Assembly (NCBI GenBank): GCA_904420155.1
Contig: CAJFUH010000093.1
Span: forward strand, 1-5,769
DNA from: an uncultured Clostridia bacterium
GTDB lineage: Bacteria; Bacillota; Clostridia; Oscillospirales; Acutalibacteraceae
DNA length: 5,769 nucleotides
Direction of reading: 5' to 3'
The notes under the pieces are model-generated. The model ran no database searches. It was not told where the DNA came from and saw nothing but the letters and a program-made list of their open reading frames with translations. Position numbers and translations under genes: made by a program. Of this stretch, positions 5,529-5,769 are shown piece after piece (the first letter of the stretch is position 1; the number at the start of each line of letters is the position of its first letter).

Positions 5529-5769
5529 GAGCAAAACTTTCAAGTTTAGACGCGGGTAGATTAGGTTCTTTTCAGAGAAAGCCCGGTGCGCGATGTACCC
5601 GCCGTAGGCGTGAAAAAGCTTGAGCAAAACTTTTATGTTTAGGCGCGGGTAGATTGGGTTCTTTTCAGAGAAAACCCGGTGCGCGATGTACCCGCCGTAG
5701 GCGTGAAAAAGCTTGAGCAAAACTTTTATGTTTAAACGCGGGTAGATTAGGTTCTTTTCAGAGAAAGCC
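5518..5769. repeat. 93-bp tandem repeat, two full copies and a partial third
   Basis: Copies begin with TGAAAAAGCTTGAGC at 5518, 5611 and 5704, an exact 93-nt period; the third is cut by the window end after 66 nt. Copies 1 and 2 differ at 5 positions, 1 and 3 at 3 of 66, and 2 and 3 at 4 of 66, with no indels. Each complete unit holds GCGGGTA and its complement TACCCGC (5552-5558 and 5596-5602 in copy 1), enclosing about 37 nt, so it can fold as a stem with internal structure. The period is a multiple of three, so the minus strand reads open through all copies as a 31-residue periodic peptide. The substitutions seen do not look protein-constrained and no ribosome site is visible. It resembles a non-coding intergenic repeat more than a gene. 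There are no unique spacers, so it is not a CRISPR array. Confidence 0.9.

Noticed and set aside
5352..5720. Minus-strand open frame through the 93-bp repeats taken as a protein gene
   Set aside because: The listed start is a TTG inside a repeat with no ribosome site, and the frame continues open to the window edge. The tail crosses the hairpin block, and three of the four affected codons between copies 1 and 2 change the amino acid. A 93-nt period keeps any open frame open, so length is not evidence. Kept as a question in the findings.
5518..5769. CRISPR array
   Set aside because: The repeats are contiguous 93-bp units without unique spacers, and no cas gene is present.

Overview
The window looks like chromosome from a Gram-positive Clostridia-type Firmicute, plausibly a gut Oscillospiraceae/Acutalibacteraceae relative. 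This rests on strong AGGAGG-type ribosome sites, sigma-A-like promoters with TATAAT boxes, tandem DegV-family genes, a secreted protein with a Ser/Pro/Gln/Glu linker, and moderate GC content with GC-rich intergenic repeats. The taxon is an inference; there is no rRNA or other marker gene here.

Layout. (1) Positions 1-1211, minus strand: the first 403 codons of an unrecognised membrane-anchored protein. It has a signal peptide, a long repetitive Ser/Pro/Gln/Glu stalk, one transmembrane helix and an acidic cytoplasmic tail that runs off the left edge. (2) Positions 1212-1493: a divergent control region with one promoter facing each way and a perfect 10-bp-arm palindrome placed almost exactly midway between the two -35 boxes. 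(3) Positions 1494-3266, plus strand: two tandem DegV/FakB-like fatty-acid-binding proteins in one transcription unit, ended by a strong intrinsic terminator at 3408-3456. (4) Positions 3457-3723: a spacer with a consensus promoter and a leader. (5) Positions 3724-5283, plus strand: a polytopic O-antigen ligase/polymerase-like protein (Wzy_C type), followed at once by a 15-bp-stem hairpin. (6) Positions 5320-5769: no credible gene. This stretch holds a run of inverted repeats followed by a 93-bp tandem repeat (two full copies and a partial third) that runs off the right edge.

How the parts may work together. By family, the DegV proteins should deliver fatty acids to a FakA-type kinase for phospholipid synthesis; no FakA is in the window. 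The ligase-like protein should join or polymerise lipid-linked glycans at the outer face of the membrane. Both jobs concern the cell envelope, but the terminator and separate promoter make the ligase its own transcription unit, so no functional link is shown. The least explained parts are the hairpin and 93-bp repeat region at the right end and the palindrome in the divergent promoter region.
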